Source of the DNA: JBCCZC01 sp039188505
Lineage (GTDB): Bacteria; Pseudomonadota; Gammaproteobacteria; Xanthomonadales; SZUA-38
NCBI GenBank assembly: GCA_039188505.1
Contig: JBCCZC010000329.1
Span: 1 to 6,548, forward strand
Direction: 5' to 3'
DNA: 6,548 nucleotides
Positions 6,156 to 6,548 of this stretch are shown piece after piece; the stretch's first letter is position 1; each line of letters begins with the position of its first letter. A program made the translations under genes and the position numbers. The notes under the pieces were generated by a model. That model was not told the DNA's origin and ran no database searches. It saw only the letters and a program-made list of their open reading frames with translations.

Positions 6156-6181
6156 ACCGGCGGGGCGGACGCTCCGCCGGT
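6156..6181. terminator. GC-rich hairpin between cytochrome c and recD
   Basis: ACCGGCGG (6156-6163) pairs perfectly with CCGCCGGT (6174-6181). A competing inner hairpin GGCGGA-CGC-TCCGCC (6164-6178) is also possible. It lies 6 bases after the cytochrome stop and overlaps the first base of the recD stop codon. No T-run follows on either strand, so if it terminates transcription it is non-canonical or Rho-assisted. Confidence 0.4.
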
Positions 6182-6548
6182 CAATCCCCGTCGACCGACC
6201 GGCTTGCTCGCAGTCGCTCCGGCAACCCGCTGTAGCGGCGGTTTCCCCGCGTCACCGCAGCCGCCAGCATCTCGGGCTGGCCCCAGATCTCGACCGCTTT
6301 CCTCGCCCGGGTCACGCCCGTGTAGATGAGCTCCCGGGCCAGCAGGCGGTGCTCGCCCTCGCTCCCCTCCTCCGGCAGCACGACCAGCACTTCGTCGAAT
6401 TCGGACCCCTGGCTCTTGTGGATCGTCATCGCGTAGCAAGTCTCGTGCGGCGGCAGCTGCGACGGCGCGAAGCGGCGCGCGTCGGCGTCGCCGTCCGTCG
6501 ACGGGAAGCAGGCGCGCGCGCGGCCGTCGCTGCCCTCGAAGATCACGC
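6181..6548 (-). CDS. recD: RecBCD exonuclease V alpha subunit RecD, C-terminal part only
   Basis: RecD is the 5'-3' superfamily 1 helicase of the RecBCD double-strand-break repair nuclease and acts in the cytoplasm. Only the last 121-122 residues are present; the frame runs off the right edge, so the start and ATPase Walker motifs are outside. The visible part has the late helicase motifs: 'YAMTIHKSQGSEFDEVLVVLP' beginning at minus-strand 6435 and 'ELIYTGVTRARKAVEIWG' at 6333-6280, then a 'RRYSGLPERL' ending usual for RecD. Motif V/VI sequences are shared with other superfamily 1B helicases (TraI, RecD2), but the closing SGL-x-x-RL and the absence of more C-terminal sequence favour RecD of RecBCD. 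recB and recC would be expected upstream of it, to the right. Codon use matches its neighbours. Confidence 0.9.
   Translation of the reverse strand, partial: VIFEGSDGRARACFPSTDGDADARRFAPSQLPPHETCYAMTIHKSQGSEFDEVLVVLPEEGSEGEHRLLARELIYTGVTRARKAVEIWGQPEMLAAAVTRGNRRYSGLPERLRASRSVDGD

Noticed and set aside
1..6548. A defence island, prophage or multi-gene new system
   Set aside because: There are no phage, transposase, toxin-antitoxin or nuclease-effector genes. recD here fits the housekeeping RecBCD locus, and the genes alternate in strand with no operon.

Overview
The window is a GC-rich bacterial chromosome segment with six densely packed genes and no RNA gene, insertion sequence, CRISPR array or integration hallmark that I could recognise. 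The gene content suggests a gammaproteobacterium: the end of a RecD subunit of RecBCD, a c4-like dihaem cytochrome, several exported proteins, and a secreted protein ending in a short F-x-N-G-F-E tail. From memory, such tails are common in Lysobacterales/Xanthomonadales-type and Wenzhouxiangella-type genomes. That placement is inference.

Layout from left to right. (1) A plus-strand serine beta-lactamase-like hydrolase (to 1346), open at the left edge, whose catalytic domain follows a beta-rich N-terminal domain. (2) A small minus-strand cytoplasmic protein of unknown function (1347-1742), convergent with it. (3) A 174-base divergent intergenic region, then a large plus-strand secreted mosaic protein (1917-4547): signal peptide, PEP-CTERM-like N-terminal beta domain, three 41-43-residue repeats that look like one fascin-type beta-trefoil, a seven-blade TolB/PD40-like propeller, a Calx-beta-like domain and the FxNGFE tail. 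(4) A small minus-strand exported protein (4549-5064) made of two copies of a four-cysteine module, convergent with it. (5) A 149-base divergent region, then a plus-strand exported dihaem cytochrome c (5214-6149) with an unexplained N-terminal domain of about 100 residues. (6) The C-terminal end of RecD on the minus strand (6181-6548), running off the right edge.

Gene order alternates in strand, giving three convergent and two divergent pairs and no operon, so the genes probably work independently. Four of the six are exported or likely exported, which suggests an envelope and extracellular theme rather than one pathway. I see no convincing new multi-gene system. The most interesting material is inside single proteins: the trefoil/propeller/Calx-beta mosaic, the duplicated cysteine module, and the cytochrome's N-terminal domain. 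At DNA level, two convergent gene pairs end in short palindromes that give both genes their stop codons.
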